From: Serratia ureilytica
Lineage (GTDB): Bacteria; Pseudomonadota; Gammaproteobacteria; Enterobacterales; Enterobacteriaceae
Length of the DNA stretch: 64,000 nucleotides
NCBI RefSeq assembly: GCF_013375155.1
Contig: NZ_JABXOF010000009.1
Coordinates: 62,001 to 126,000, forward strand
Reading direction: 5' to 3'
Shown here piece after piece: positions 1-8,960 of the stretch. Each line of letters begins with the position of its first letter. Within the stretch, counting starts at the first letter, position 1. The translations under genes were made by a program, and so were the position numbers. The notes under the pieces are model-generated. The model worked only from the letters and a program-made list of their open reading frames with translations, was not told the origin of the DNA and did not search any database.

Positions 1-1101
1 GGTGCGCACGCCGAACTGCAGGTAAGGCTGCGGCGCGAACAGCTCGCGTCGGCTCCAGTCGGCGCGATCCGCCCGACTGTGTACGTCCAGCCCGAAGATC
101 GGTTCGCGCACCCCGTCGAAATCGGCCACCAGCCCATTGCTGAAGAAGCTGCCGCTGGCCAGCACCACCTGCTGCGCCCGCAGCGGAATATCGCCGTGGT
201 TGCGGGTGTACAAACCGGTGACGCGGCCGGCCTCGCTCTCGGCGCGCAGCACGCTGTCGCCCGGCATGAAAACGCCGCCCAACTGCTGGAAACGTCGCCG
301 CAGCGCCTGATGCAAGCGCATGCCGGGCACCGAAGGCGGCAACGTCGGCAGCAGTCGGATCGGCTTGCCGACCGCATCCTGCAGCACCGCCAGCGACGCG
401 TCGTCCTCCAGGCCCAGACAGGCCGGCAGGAAGAGCGCCTCGGCCTCGCCCGCCAGCCGCCGCAGCTCTTCGGCCATCGGCGGCAGGCTTTCCATCAAAT
501 CCAGTACCCGGGCGATGTTCACCGCGCGGAACTCGCTGGGATTATTGCGCAATCTGTCCAGCGCCGGCATGTGCAGATAGGCCACGTCCGTCTGCACGCC
601 GAGCTCGCGGCTCAGGGCGTCGGCGGCCATCTGCGGTTGGAAGTCGAGGAACCCTTCGATGCCGATCACCGCAATACGCCGCCACGGCAGTTGGCCGGTC
701 AGCGGCAGCGTCGGGATCGCCTGCGGGCTGAGCCAGGTGGCGCGGCGCGTGCCGAGCGGCGTGATGCGCAGATGGTTGTTCACCCCCTCGCCCTGCAGAT
801 TCAGCCCGCAGCGTTCCAGCAGCCGCTGCGCGGCGGCGGACAGCGCCGCCACCCGGCCGGGCCCGATCAGGGCGTACGGATGCTGCGGCGCCTGTTGCGC
901 CAGCTGCGGCAACGCCGCCAGCGGCATCTCGACCGGCGTGCCGTCCGGCAATCTCGCCAGCAGATCGAGCGAGCCGGAGGAGAAGTAGAGCGCGCTCTGG
1001 CCAGAACTGACCACCGCGCAGCGCTTGCCCTGTTCGGCCACGGCAATGGCGCAGCTCAGGCCCGCCAGACCACCGCCAATCACCACGACGTCAAATCGCA
1101 T
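1..1101 (-). CDS. glpB: Anaerobic glycerol-3-phosphate dehydrogenase subunit B (partial)
   Basis: This gene runs off the left edge of the window, and 367 codons from the start are visible (the E. coli protein is about 419 residues). The N-terminus MRFDVVVIGGGLAGLS carries a flavin-binding glycine motif typical of the family. GlpB is the second subunit of the anaerobic GlpABC dehydrogenase, which oxidises glycerol-3-phosphate to dihydroxyacetone phosphate and passes electrons to menaquinone via GlpC. The ATG at 1101 lies inside the end of glpA, an 11-base overlap like that in E. coli, which implies translational coupling. glpC should follow beyond the edge but is not seen. Confidence 0.93.
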   Translation of the reverse strand, partial: MRFDVVVIGGGLAGLSCAIAVAEQGKRCAVVSSGQSALYFSSGSLDLLARLPDGTPVEMPLAALPQLAQQAPQHPYALIGPGRVAALSAAAQRLLERCGLNLQGEGVNNHLRITPLGTRRATWLSPQAIPTLPLTGQLPWRRIAVIGIEGFLDFQPQMAADALSRELGVQTDVAYLHMPALDRLRNNPSEFRAVNIARVLDLMESLPPMAEELRRLAGEAEALFLPACLGLEDDASLAVLQDAVGKPIRLLPTLPPSVPGMRLHQALRRRFQQLGGVFMPGDSVLRAESEAGRVTGLYTRNHGDIPLRAQQVVLASGSFFSNGLVADFDGVREPIFGLDVHSRADRADWSRRELFAPQPYLQFGVRT

Positions 1102-2740
1102 CATCCGCCTCCTGCTCCTGGTCGGCCTGGGCTTCAAGCCCGCATAATCCCTGGTAAACCCAGCTGGTGAATTCGCTCTCGCGCAGCGCATCGCCCCAGG
1201 CGATCGGCCGTACGCCTTTCCAGCGTTCGTTGAGGAACTGCGACAGCTGCGCGATGGATTGCTGCGGCGTGCTGACGTTAAAGCGCGTCAACAGCCCGGC
1301 GGCGCGGCAGGCGCAGAGTTCGCCCTGGCAGGTGCCCATGCCGACGCGGGTGCGGCGGCGCAGATCCACCAGGTTATTGACGGTCAGCGAGTTGACCGCA
1401 TAGCGCACTTCCCCGGCGGTCACCGCCTCGCATTCGCACACCAGGCTGGTGTCGAGCCGATCGGCCGCCGGCACCTGGCTGGCGCGATCGCCGTGCCGAT
1501 AGATCGCCGAGCCGCGAATGCTGGCGGGCAGAGAAACCACGCTGCGCACCGTTTCCTCCGCCGACTGACGGGATCCGGGCAGCGCGTCCTGCGCGGTGGT
1601 GCACGGACTATTTACGCCGAGCTTTTCGCATACCTTGTCGGTGGCCCACTCCGCCATCAGGCGGTAGGTCATCAGCTTGCCGCCGGTAATGGTGATAAAC
1701 CCTTCCAGCCCGTCGCGGGCGGCGTGATCGAGCAGCACGATGCCGCGGCTGACGTTGCGCCCGCTGGGATCGTCGTCGCTGGCCACCAGCGGCCGCACCC
1801 CGGCATAGGCGCGCAAAATGCGGGTCTGCGCCAGGGTGGGCGCCAACAGCGCCCCTTCGCGGATCAGAATATCCACCTCCTGCGGGGTCACCAGCATGTT
1901 GTCAATTTGGTCGTAGTCGATATGGGTCGAGGTCGTGCCGATCAGCGAGATGGTGTCGCCTGGCACCAGGATGTCGGCGTCCGCCGGTTTGCGGCAGCGG
2001 TTGATCACCATGTTGTTGATGCGATGGCCGAGGATCAGCAGCGCTCCCTTGGCCGGGAACATACGGATGCGCAAATCGGCGTATTCGGCGATCTGCTGGC
2101 CCCAGATGCCGGCGGCGTTGACCACCACCGGCGCATGCAGCTCATAGCGCCGCTGATTCTGATGGTCGTAAACGCGCACGCCCGTCACCCGATCGCCGCT
2201 GCGCAGCAACCCCACCACCTGATGGTAGGTCAGGATCTGCGCGCCGTGCTCGCGCGCGTCCAGCATATTGGCGGCGGTCAGCCGGAAGGGATCGACGGTG
2301 CCGTCCGGCACCCGCACCGCGCCGATCAGCGCCGGGTTAGCCGCCGGCTCCAGCCGCAGCGCCAGCTGCGGGTCGATCGCTTCGGCGTCGATGTCGGCCT
2401 GGCGACAGGCGGCGATAAACTGCTGCTGATAGTCCAGCGAGTCTTGCGGCAAGGTGATGAACAGCCCGTTGGTGCGCTCGATACAGTGATGCGCGATGCG
2501 TTTCAGGATGCGGTTCTCTTCTATGCATTCGCGCGCCGACTCGCCGTCGGTCACCGCATAGCGCGCGCCGCTGTGCAGCAAACCGTGGTTGCGGCCGGTG
2601 GCGCCGGTGGCGATGTCGTGGCGCTCCAGCAAAATGCATCGCAAGCCGCGCCGCGCACAGTCGCGGGCAATGCCTGCGCCGGTGGCGCCGCCGCCGATGA
2701 TGATCACATCCGTTTCGCCGCCGTCAAAATAGCTGCTCAT
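1091..2740 (-). CDS. glpA: Anaerobic glycerol-3-phosphate dehydrogenase subunit A
   Basis: The 549-residue product matches the GlpA family (E. coli 542). Residues 16-21 (GGGATG) form the FAD-binding loop. The C-terminal region after about residue 415 has cysteines in CECEAV and GTCQGELCAC, the BFD-type [2Fe-2S] domain that separates GlpA from aerobic GlpD. It is the catalytic flavoprotein of the GlpABC complex at the inner membrane. The start is supported by a GAGGGAG ribosome site just upstream. It is first in the glpABC operon and divergent from glpTQ, with GlpR and CRP sites between them. Confidence 0.96.
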   Translation of the reverse strand: MSSYFDGGETDVIIIGGGATGAGIARDCARRGLRCILLERHDIATGATGRNHGLLHSGARYAVTDGESARECIEENRILKRIAHHCIERTNGLFITLPQDSLDYQQQFIAACRQADIDAEAIDPQLALRLEPAANPALIGAVRVPDGTVDPFRLTAANMLDAREHGAQILTYHQVVGLLRSGDRVTGVRVYDHQNQRRYELHAPVVVNAAGIWGQQIAEYADLRIRMFPAKGALLILGHRINNMVINRCRKPADADILVPGDTISLIGTTSTHIDYDQIDNMLVTPQEVDILIREGALLAPTLAQTRILRAYAGVRPLVASDDDPSGRNVSRGIVLLDHAARDGLEGFITITGGKLMTYRLMAEWATDKVCEKLGVNSPCTTAQDALPGSRQSAEETVRSVVSLPASIRGSAIYRHGDRASQVPAADRLDTSLVCECEAVTAGEVRYAVNSLTVNNLVDLRRRTRVGMGTCQGELCACRAAGLLTRFNVSTPQQSIAQLSQFLNERWKGVRPIAWGDALRESEFTSWVYQGLCGLEAQADQEQEADDAI

Positions 2741-2797
2741 GTCGCTCCCTCAGGATCGGTAGTTATGAGCCTATTGAGCCACGGTTATTAGGGTCTT

Positions 2798-2813
2798 TGT
2801 TTGATAAGGAACA
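2798..2813. promoter_or_regulatory. GlpR operator
   Basis: The sequence TGTTTGATAAGGAACA differs at two positions from the GlpR core consensus TGTTCGATAACGAACA. A further perfect right half (ATAACGAACA) follows at 2814-2823, so operators probably overlap. The site lies 58 bases upstream of the glpA start, where repressor would block glpABC transcription. Confidence 0.72.
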
Positions 2814-2859
2814 ATAACGAACATGAAACGAAATAAAAATGTCCACAAAAAACCATCAA

Positions 2860-2875
2860 TGTGATCATAATCACG
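2860..2875. promoter_or_regulatory. CRP (cAMP receptor protein) site
   Basis: TGTGATCATAATCACG matches the CRP consensus TGTGA-N6-TCACA with one mismatch. It is central enough between glpA and glpT to serve either or both promoters. E. coli glpTQ/glpABC uses CRP in the same divergent region. Confidence 0.75.
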
Positions 2876-2997
2876 ATTTTTGGACGTTTTTCTATTTCAT
2901 AACGTTAACGAATCGCTCAAAATCCGCCGTGGTTTCATGAAAGTGTAACAATTGCGCCATTCGTCACAGCGACACCAGGCGTATTTGATGACAATGG

Positions 2998-3013
2998 CGC
3001 TCGTTATGGAACA
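2998..3013. promoter_or_regulatory. Possible weak GlpR operator near glpT
   Basis: CGCTCGTTATGGAACA keeps the right half GGAACA of the GlpR site but has several mismatches in the left half. Its position about 90 bases before glpT fits an auxiliary operator. By sequence alone this is weak. Confidence 0.35.
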
Positions 3014-3104
3014 CAAAAACACCACATTCGATATCCGCTCAATCATCAAATGAACGTAAAAGGTCATATTGATGTGATAACAGATAAAGCCATCGGAGGC
3101 GCTC

Positions 3105-4460
3105 ATGTTGAGTATTTTTAAGCCGGCCGCACACATCGCCCGTGTGCCGAGCGATAAGGTAGACCCGCTCTACCGTAAGCTGCGCTGGCAAATTTTCCTG
3201 GGGATCTTCTTCGGTTACGCCGCCTACTATCTGGTGCGTAAGAACTTCACCCTGGCCATGCCTTACCTGATCGAACAAGGCTTCAGCCGCGGTGACCTCG
3301 GCTTCGCGCTGTCGGGCATCTCCATCGCCTACGGCTTCTCCAAATTCATCATGGGTTCGGTCTCCGACCGTTCCAACCCGCGAGTGTTCCTGCCTGCCGG
3401 CCTGATCCTGGCGGCGGCGGTGATGTTGTTCATGGGCTTCGTGCCGTGGGCAACCTCCAGCATCGCCATCATGTTCGTCCTGCTGTTCCTGTGCGGCTGG
3501 TTCCAGGGCATGGGCTGGCCGCCGTGCGGCCGCACCATGGTGCACTGGTGGTCGCAGAAAGAACGCGGCGGCATCGTCTCCATCTGGAACTGCGCCCACA
3601 ACGTGGGCGGCGGCCTGCCGCCGCTGCTGTTCCTGCTGGGCATGGCCTGGTTCAACGACTGGCACGCGGCGCTGTACATGCCGGCCTTCGGCGCCATCCT
3701 GGTGGCCCTGATCGCCTTCGGCCTGATGCGCGACACCCCGCAATCCTGCGGCCTGCCGCCGATTGAAGAGTACAAAAACGACTACCCGGACGACTACAGC
3801 GAAAAAGACGAAGAAGAGCTGACCGCCAAGCAGATCTTCATGCAGTACATCCTGCCGAACAAGCTGCTGTGGTACATCGCGGTCGCCAACGTGTTCGTCT
3901 ACCTGCTGCGTTACGGCATTCTGGACTGGTCGCCGACCTACCTGAAAGAAGTGAAGCACTTCGCGCTGGACAAGTCTTCCTGGGCCTACTTCCTGTATGA
4001 ATACGCCGGTATCCCGGGCACCCTGCTGTGCGGCTGGATGTCGGACAAAGTGTTCAAAGGCAACCGCGGCGCCACCGGCGTGTTCTTCATGACGCTGGTG
4101 ACCATCGCCACCGTGGTGTTCTGGATGAACCCGGCCGGTAACCCGACCGTGGACATGATCTGTATGCTGGTCATCGGCTTCCTGATCTACGGTCCGGTGA
4201 TGCTGATCGGCCTGCACGCGCTGGAGCTGGCGCCGAAGAAAGCCGCCGGCACCGCCGCGGGCTTCACCGGCCTGTTCGGCTACCTGGGCGGCTCGGTTGC
4301 GGCCAGCGCCATCGTCGGTTACACCGTAGACTTCTTCGGTTGGGACGGCGGCTTCATGGTGATGATCGGCGGCGGCGTGCTGGCGGTTATCCTGCTGCTG
4401 CTGACCATGCTGAACGAGAAGAAACACCACGCGGAAATCGCTGCCGGCAAGCGCGGCTAA
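3105..4460 (+). CDS. glpT: Glycerol-3-phosphate:phosphate antiporter
   Basis: The 451-residue product is near identical in architecture to GlpT (452 in E. coli), a 12-helix major facilitator protein of the inner membrane that imports sn-glycerol-3-phosphate in exchange for phosphate. Family signatures visible include [15 protein letters not shown] near residue 44, the loop [10 protein letters not shown] and the motif [13 protein letters not shown] around residue 130. It also admits fosfomycin in related bacteria. The start has a strong GGAGG at suitable spacing. It is the first gene of a glpTQ unit, but a hairpin with a T-run sits between it and glpQ. Confidence 0.97.
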   Translation: MLSIFKPAAHIARVPSDKVDPLYRKLRWQIFLGIFFGYAAYYLVRKNFTLAMPYLIEQGFSRGDLGFALSGISIAYGFSKFIMGSVSDRSNPRVFLPAGLILAAAVMLFMGFVPWATSSIAIMFVLLFLCGWFQGMGWPPCGRTMVHWWSQKERGGIVSIWNCAHNVGGGLPPLLFLLGMAWFNDWHAALYMPAFGAILVALIAFGLMRDTPQSCGLPPIEEYKNDYPDDYSEKDEEELTAKQIFMQYILPNKLLWYIAVANVFVYLLRYGILDWSPTYLKEVKHFALDKSSWAYFLYEYAGIPGTLLCGWMSDKVFKGNRGATGVFFMTLVTIATVVFWMNPAGNPTVDMICMLVIGFLIYGPVMLIGLHALELAPKKAAGTAAGFTGLFGYLGGSVAASAIVGYTVDFFGWDGGFMVMIGGGVLAVILLLLTMLNEKKHHAEIAAGKRG

Positions 4461-4488
4461 CCGTCACACGACTTTTGCATGATTTAAA

Positions 4489-4508
4489 GGCCGCCCTGCG
4501 GCCTTTTT
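4489..4508 (+). terminator. Hairpin terminator between glpT and glpQ
   Basis: GGCCGC (4489-4494) pairs with GCGGCC (4498-4503) across a three-base loop, followed by TTTTT. This is a short but classical intrinsic terminator placed inside the expected glpTQ operon, so it may lower glpQ relative to glpT. Confidence 0.65.
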
Positions 4509-4542
4509 ACTACCCTGCCCCCAACAACACGGAGAAAACGGA

Positions 4543-5622
4543 ATGCGGACTCAAGTCAAAGCCCTGCTGACAGGGATCATTCTCGCTACCTCAATGGTCA
4601 GCGCCGCGCAGGCGGCGGACAAAGTGGTGATCGCCCACCGCGGTGCCAGCGGCTACCTGCCGGAACACACCCTGCCGGCGAAGGCGATGGCCTACGCGCA
4701 AGGCGCCGATTACCTCGAGCAAGATCTGGTGATGACCAAGGACAACGAGCTGGTGGTGCTGCACGACCATTACCTCGATCGCGTCACCGACGTCGCCGAA
4801 CGTTTCCCGAACCGCGCACGCAAAGACGGCCGTTATTACGCCATCGACTTTACGCTGGCGGAGATCAAATCGCTGAAGTTCACCGAAGGCTTTGACATCG
4901 AAAACGGCAAGAAGGTACAGGGCTACCCTGGCCGCTTCCCGATGGGCAAATCCGACTTCCGCGTCCACACCTTCCAGGAGGAGATCGAGTTCGTACAGGG
5001 TCTGAACCATTCGACCGGCAAAAACATCGGCATCTATCCTGAAATCAAAGCGCCTTGGTTCCACAAGCAGGAAGGCAAAGACATCTCCAGCAAAGTGCTG
5101 GCGGTGCTCAAGCAGTACGGTTACACCGGCAAGAACGACAACGTCTACCTGCAGTGCTTCGACGCCAACGAGCTCAAACGCATCAAGAACGAGCTGGAGC
5201 CGAAGCTGGGCATGGATCTGAAGCTGGTGCAGCTGATCGCCTACAACGACTGGCAGGAAACCTACGAGCAGAAAGCCGACGGCAAGTGGGTGGAATACGA
5301 CTATGACTGGATGTTCAAACCGGGCGCGATGAAGAAAATCGCTCAGTATGCCGACGGCATCGGGCCGGACTACCACATGCTGGTGGTGGCGGATCAATCC
5401 AAACCGGGCCACATCGTGCTGACCGACATGGTGAAAGAAGCGCACGCCAGCAAGCTGGCGGTGCACCCGTTCACCATCCGCGCCGATGCGCTGCCGAAGT
5501 ACGTGACCGACGTAAACCAGCTGTATGACGTGATTTACAACCAGGCCGGCGTCGACGGCGTGTTCACCGACTTCCCGGACAAGGGCGTGCAGTTCCTGCA
5601 GAAGCAGGGCCAGCACAAGTAA
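4543..5622 (+). CDS. glpQ: Periplasmic glycerophosphodiester phosphodiesterase
   Basis: The 359-residue product matches GlpQ (358 in E. coli). Residues 1-24, ending AAQA, form a Sec signal peptide, so the mature enzyme is periplasmic. The catalytic signature AHRGASGYLPEHT follows at residues 31-43, with H32, R33 and E41, and a later acidic/histidine motif (LEQDLVMTKD, VLHDH) supplies the calcium site and second histidine. It hydrolyses glycerophosphodiesters to glycerol-3-phosphate plus alcohol, and GlpT then imports the product. Its start lies 82 bases after glpT and 34 after the intervening hairpin. A strong terminator follows. Confidence 0.97.
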   Translation: MRTQVKALLTGIILATSMVSAAQAADKVVIAHRGASGYLPEHTLPAKAMAYAQGADYLEQDLVMTKDNELVVLHDHYLDRVTDVAERFPNRARKDGRYYAIDFTLAEIKSLKFTEGFDIENGKKVQGYPGRFPMGKSDFRVHTFQEEIEFVQGLNHSTGKNIGIYPEIKAPWFHKQEGKDISSKVLAVLKQYGYTGKNDNVYLQCFDANELKRIKNELEPKLGMDLKLVQLIAYNDWQETYEQKADGKWVEYDYDWMFKPGAMKKIAQYADGIGPDYHMLVVADQSKPGHIVLTDMVKEAHASKLAVHPFTIRADALPKYVTDVNQLYDVIYNQAGVDGVFTDFPDKGVQFLQKQGQHK

Positions 5623-5628
5623 TAACAA

Positions 5629-5646
5629 GGGCGCCGCAAGGCGCCC
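5629..5646. terminator. Terminator between convergent glpQ and yigL
   Basis: GGGCGCC (5629-5635) pairs with GGCGCCC (5640-5646) around a GCAA tetraloop and is followed by TGATTATTT. It closes glpQ and may also act on yigL coming from the other side. Confidence 0.7.
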
Positions 5647-5665
5647 TGATTATTTAAAGGTTATT

Positions 5666-6463
5666 TCAGAGGAACATCTTGCGCAGGTAGTGCGGCACCG
5701 CGTTATCGGCATTGGAACCGATCACCTCCAGCTCCGGCAGCATATCCTTCAGGCGCTGATGCGCATCGCGCATGATGCAGCCCTTGCCGGCCATCGACAG
5801 CATCTCCAGATCGTTCATGCCGTCGCCGAAGGCGATGCACTCTTGCAGCGTATAACCGATGATCTTGGCCACTTCTTCCAGCGCATGCCCTTTCGACACG
5901 CCGCCCGCCATCACTTCCAGGCAGGTCGGGAACGAGAAGCTGACGTTGACCCGATCACCCCAGCGGGCGTTGATGGCGTCTTCCACCTGCAGTAATCGCT
6001 CGTGGTCTTCACAGGTGAAGTAAACCTTGCAGACGCCGTCGGTTTCCAGCAGGCCCGGCTCGAACAGCTGATATTTGAACACCGACTCCTGGAAGTACTC
6101 TTCCTGCTCCGGGCTTTCGCGGTTGGTAAACCAATCGTCGTTGCGGTAGACGTTGGTGGTAATCTGCGGATCGTCGTGCAGCATGCCGTACAGATCGCGG
6201 GCGATATCCCCGTCCAGGTTATGGCTGAAGATCAGCTCGCCGGCCGTGTTGTGCACCCGCGCACCGTTGGAGGTGATCATAAAGGCGCTGATTTCCAGGC
6301 TGTCGCGGATCTGCGCCACGTCGATGTGGTGGCGGCCGGTGGCGAACACGAAATGCACGCCTCGCTGGGTCAGCAACTTCAGCGTTTCTTTAGCGTACGG
6401 CGACAGGGTATGGTCGGGAGACAGCAGCGTGCCATCTAAATCGGAAGCGACGACGTGATACAT
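5666..6463 (-). CDS. yigL: HAD-superfamily (Cof-type) sugar phosphatase / PLP phosphatase YigL
   Basis: The 265-residue product is a Cof-type haloacid dehalogenase phosphatase. The nucleophile motif DLDGT is at residues 8-12 (D8, D10), TSNGA follows near residue 64, and the terminal motif GDGMNDLEM near residue 213 binds magnesium. The E. coli homologue dephosphorylates sugar phosphates and pyridoxal phosphate and is up-regulated in glucose-phosphate stress. It lies four bases after pldB, as in E. coli, so the two are cotranscribed. The next gene, glpQ, is convergent rather than the E. coli neighbour. Confidence 0.93.
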   Translation of the reverse strand: MYHVVASDLDGTLLSPDHTLSPYAKETLKLLTQRGVHFVFATGRHHIDVAQIRDSLEISAFMITSNGARVHNTAGELIFSHNLDGDIARDLYGMLHDDPQITTNVYRNDDWFTNRESPEQEEYFQESVFKYQLFEPGLLETDGVCKVYFTCEDHERLLQVEDAINARWGDRVNVSFSFPTCLEVMAGGVSKGHALEEVAKIIGYTLQECIAFGDGMNDLEMLSMAGKGCIMRDAHQRLKDMLPELEVIGSNADNAVPHYLRKMFL

Positions 6464-6467
6464 AGCG

Positions 6468-7511
6468 TTATGTTCTAACCTCTGATGGAGTTGTCGGCGG
6501 CAGCGCGCCGCCTAAGTGTTGAGCAAAGAAGCGCAGGATTGCGTTCAGTGCTTCGGCGCGCATCGCGTCCCGCTCGAACAGGATCTCATGGCGTGCGCCG
6601 TTGATAACCCACGGAACCCCCCCTTCGCAAGGGCGCCCCGCGTCTGACAGAGCCTGACAAAAAGCCTGGTGCGAACGGTTGTCGACCACCCGTTCTTCAC
6701 CGGCCTGCAAAAGCAACAGCGGCGTTGTGATTTTCCCGGCCTGCGCGATGATCTGCCGGCCGGCGCGGATGCTCTCACGCACCCAATGGTAAGTCGGCCC
6801 GCCCACCTGCAGCTCGGGATAGTCGGCGTAATAACGCAGGCTGCGCCGGTAGCGCTCGCGGCTGTGGGTCAACACGTTGACCACATAGGGCAGCGGACGC
6901 CACTGGCCGGTGCCCACCGCGTAATAATCACGGATCGCCGGGCGTGTCTCCACCCAGTCGAGAATGCGGTCGGCCAGCCAGCCCGGCATCGGCAGCTGGA
7001 TGCCGAACATCGGCGCGCAAAACGCCGCCGCGTCGAACGCCTGCGGCCGGCGCTGCAGGAACTGCGCCAGGATCGCGCCGCCCATCGAATGCGCCAGCGC
7101 GAAACGCTGCCGGTAACCGCGCGACTCGACCTCGCGCAGCCACAGCTGCTCGAAATCGTCCACGTAGTCGGCAAAGTTTACCACATGACCGCGGTGCGTA
7201 TCCGCCAGTAAACGCCCGGAGCGCCCCTGACCGCGATGATCGACGATCACCACGTCGTAACCGCAGTGGAACAGGTCGTAGGCCACCTCAGGGTATTTCA
7301 CGTAGCTTTCGATGCGGCCGGGGCTGACCACCACCACCCGCTGATGCCGCGCGGAACGGAAACGCACAAAGCGGATCGGCACGCCGTCCACGCCGCTGAA
7401 CTCGCCTTCTTCGCGCTGCCGCCAGAAATCCAGCAGCGGCCCGGTGGCGAAGGCAGCGAACTGCGTTTCACGCGTTAACCAGTCATCGGAGCTGAGAGTG
7501 AACGAGGTCAT
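6468..7511 (-). CDS. pldB: Lysophospholipase L2
   Basis: This is an alpha/beta hydrolase of about 347 residues from the chosen start (E. coli PldB 340). The nucleophile elbow is AHSMGG, DHRGQGRSGR matches the family loop, and the conserved ending RHEILFERDAMR supplies the histidine. PldB cleaves 2-acyl lysophospholipids at the inner membrane. The ORF is open to 7559, but the ATG at 7511 (MTSFTLSSDDW) aligns better with the E. coli N-terminus, and the extra 16 residues have no counterpart. It pairs with yigL downstream and diverges from rhtB. Confidence 0.92.
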   Translation of the reverse strand: MTSFTLSSDDWLTRETQFAAFATGPLLDFWRQREEGEFSGVDGVPIRFVRFRSARHQRVVVVSPGRIESYVKYPEVAYDLFHCGYDVVIVDHRGQGRSGRLLADTHRGHVVNFADYVDDFEQLWLREVESRGYRQRFALAHSMGGAILAQFLQRRPQAFDAAAFCAPMFGIQLPMPGWLADRILDWVETRPAIRDYYAVGTGQWRPLPYVVNVLTHSRERYRRSLRYYADYPELQVGGPTYHWVRESIRAGRQIIAQAGKITTPLLLLQAGEERVVDNRSHQAFCQALSDAGRPCEGGVPWVINGARHEILFERDAMRAEALNAILRFFAQHLGGALPPTTPSEVRT

Positions 7512-7658
7512 CGAGAGCGTTTTCCCTGTGGAGCCGGCGGAAAATGTGACCGCTGGCACAAGAAATCATACTAGCGTATTGTGATTCAATTCTGACAAAA
7601 AACGGCGCCGCCTCGGCGCATTGTGGCACAAAACGACACTTTCAGGGAGCCGAGAACC

Positions 7659-8279
7659 ATGACCTTGGACTGGTGGTTAACCTACCTGCTGACCACGCTT
7701 ATCCTTAGCCTCTCCCCCGGATCCGGCGCCATCAACACCATGAGCACCGGCATCAGCCACGGCTATCGCGGCGCCGCCGCGTCGATCGCCGGGCTGCAGG
7801 CCGGGCTGAGCGCGCACATCGTGCTGGTGGGCATCGGCCTCGGCGCGCTGATATCGCAATCGCTGCTGGCGTTCGAGCTGCTGAAATGGCTGGGCGCCGC
7901 CTACCTGGTGTGGCTCGGCATCCAGCAATGGCGCGCCGCCGGCGCGCTGGATCTGCATGCGCTGGCGGGCAGCATGCCGCGCCGCCGCCTGTTCCGCCGC
8001 GCGGTGCTGGTCAACCTGACCAACCCGAAAAGCATCGTGTTCCTCGCCGCGCTGTTCCCGCAGTTCATCTTGCCCCATCAGCCGCAGGCCGAACAGTATC
8101 TGGTGCTCGGCGTCACCACCGTGGTGGTGGATATTCTGGTGATGATCGGTTACGCCACCCTGGCGACGCGCATCGCCGGCTGGCTGAAGACCCCGCGTCA
8201 AATGCAGCTGCTCAATCGGGTGTTCGGTTCGCTGTTTATTTTGGTGGCGGGGCTGCTGGCGACCGCCCGCAAAGCCTGA
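7659..8279 (+). CDS. rhtB: Homoserine/homoserine lactone efflux protein
   Basis: From the ATG at 7659 (MTLDWW) the product has 206 residues, the length of E. coli RhtB. An in-frame start at 7623 would add 12 residues without family support, and CAGGGAG sits correctly for the inner start. It is a LysE/RhtB-family inner-membrane exporter, with [10 protein letters not shown] near residue 19 and a conserved [10 protein letters not shown] segment mid-protein. Known substrates in E. coli are homoserine and its lactone. It is monocistronic, divergent from pldB and convergent with rhtC, the same local order as E. coli. Confidence 0.95.
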   Translation: MTLDWWLTYLLTTLILSLSPGSGAINTMSTGISHGYRGAAASIAGLQAGLSAHIVLVGIGLGALISQSLLAFELLKWLGAAYLVWLGIQQWRAAGALDLHALAGSMPRRRLFRRAVLVNLTNPKSIVFLAALFPQFILPHQPQAEQYLVLGVTTVVVDILVMIGYATLATRIAGWLKTPRQMQLLNRVFGSLFILVAGLLATARKA

Positions 8280-8284
8280 CAAAA

Positions 8285-8310
8285 AAGGCCGGGCATCGCT
8301 GCTCGGCCTT
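8285..8310 (-). terminator. Terminator after rhtC
   Basis: The arms AAGGCCGGGCA and TGCTCGGCCTT pair with one G-T wobble around TCGC. On the minus strand the stem is followed by six T residues, so it ends the recQ-rhtC transcript and may also stop rhtB readthrough. Confidence 0.75.
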
Positions 8311-8327
8311 GGGCATTTCACTGCCGG

Positions 8328-8948
8328 TTAGCGGGTAAAGATCAGGTGTAACCCGAAGCCGGTAAACAGCACGCCAGCCACCCCGTCTATCCACTTGGCC
8401 AACCGCTGATAACCGCGGCGCATCGCCGGCAGCGCGAACACCACCGCCACCAGGCTGAACCAGACGAAGGTCTCGGCGACGATCAGCAAGAACAGCCCCC
8501 AGCGCGCCCCGGCGCCGACGCTGTCGCCGACGAACAGCGAGAACACGCTGCCGAAATAGATCACCGCTTTCGGGTTGGACAGGTTGGTCAAGAAGCCGCG
8601 AATAAAGCTGCGCCCGGCCTTCGGCAACGCCACCTGGGCCTCTGCCGCGGGCGGAGCTTGCTGCGCCCGCGCGGAACGCAGCAGTTGCCACCCCATCCAG
8701 CACAGGTAAATGCCGCCGCCGACCATGATTATCTGATGCAGCCAGGCCATCTTCTGCAGGATCAGATGCAGCCCCATCAACGCCACGCCGGCCCATACCA
8801 CGATGCCGAGCGAAATGCCGACCACGCCCATCATCGCCTCGCGGCGCGAGCGGCTGGCGGCGGTCTGCGACACGAAAAAGAAGTCCGGCCCCGGGCTCAT
8901 CAGCGCAATCAGATGCACCAGCGCCACGGTGAGAAACAGCATCAGCAT
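8328..8948 (-). CDS. rhtC: Threonine efflux protein
   Basis: The 206-residue product matches RhtC of E. coli along its length. It is a LysE/RhtB-family exporter with N-terminal MSPGPDFFFVSQTA and the central NLSNPKAVIYFGSVFSLF segment, and it has five or six predicted membrane helices. It exports threonine and relieves toxicity of excess amino acid. It begins 12 bases after the recQ stop, so it is probably the second gene of a recQ-rhtC transcript, closed by a terminator shared with rhtB. Confidence 0.95.
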   Translation of the reverse strand: MLMLFLTVALVHLIALMSPGPDFFFVSQTAASRSRREAMMGVVGISLGIVVWAGVALMGLHLILQKMAWLHQIIMVGGGIYLCWMGWQLLRSARAQQAPPAAEAQVALPKAGRSFIRGFLTNLSNPKAVIYFGSVFSLFVGDSVGAGARWGLFLLIVAETFVWFSLVAVVFALPAMRRGYQRLAKWIDGVAGVLFTGFGLHLIFTR

Positions 8949-8960
8949 GATTTATCGCCC

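Larger units (their letters stand above)
2741..3104. promoter_or_regulatory. Divergent glpA / glpT control region
   Basis: This 364-base AT-rich gap separates the divergent glpABC and glpTQ operons. It contains a clear GlpR-type palindrome near glpA, a second overlapping half-site, a CRP-like site in the middle and a degenerate GlpR-like site nearer glpT, each listed separately. The ORF inside it at 2897-3136 looks accidental. The glpT start is preceded by a strong GGAGG. Joint control by GlpR repression and cAMP-CRP activation is inferred from the E. coli regulon. Confidence 0.7.

Noticed and set aside
1259-2791. 510-residue plus-strand ORF opposite glpA
   Set aside because: It is an antisense shadow of glpA. 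Its composition (His/Gln/Arg-rich) and lack of family resemblance fit a GC-biased reading of the real gene.
2897-3136. 79-residue minus-strand ORF in the glp divergent region
   Set aside because: It overlaps the regulatory sites and has no ribosome site or family resemblance.
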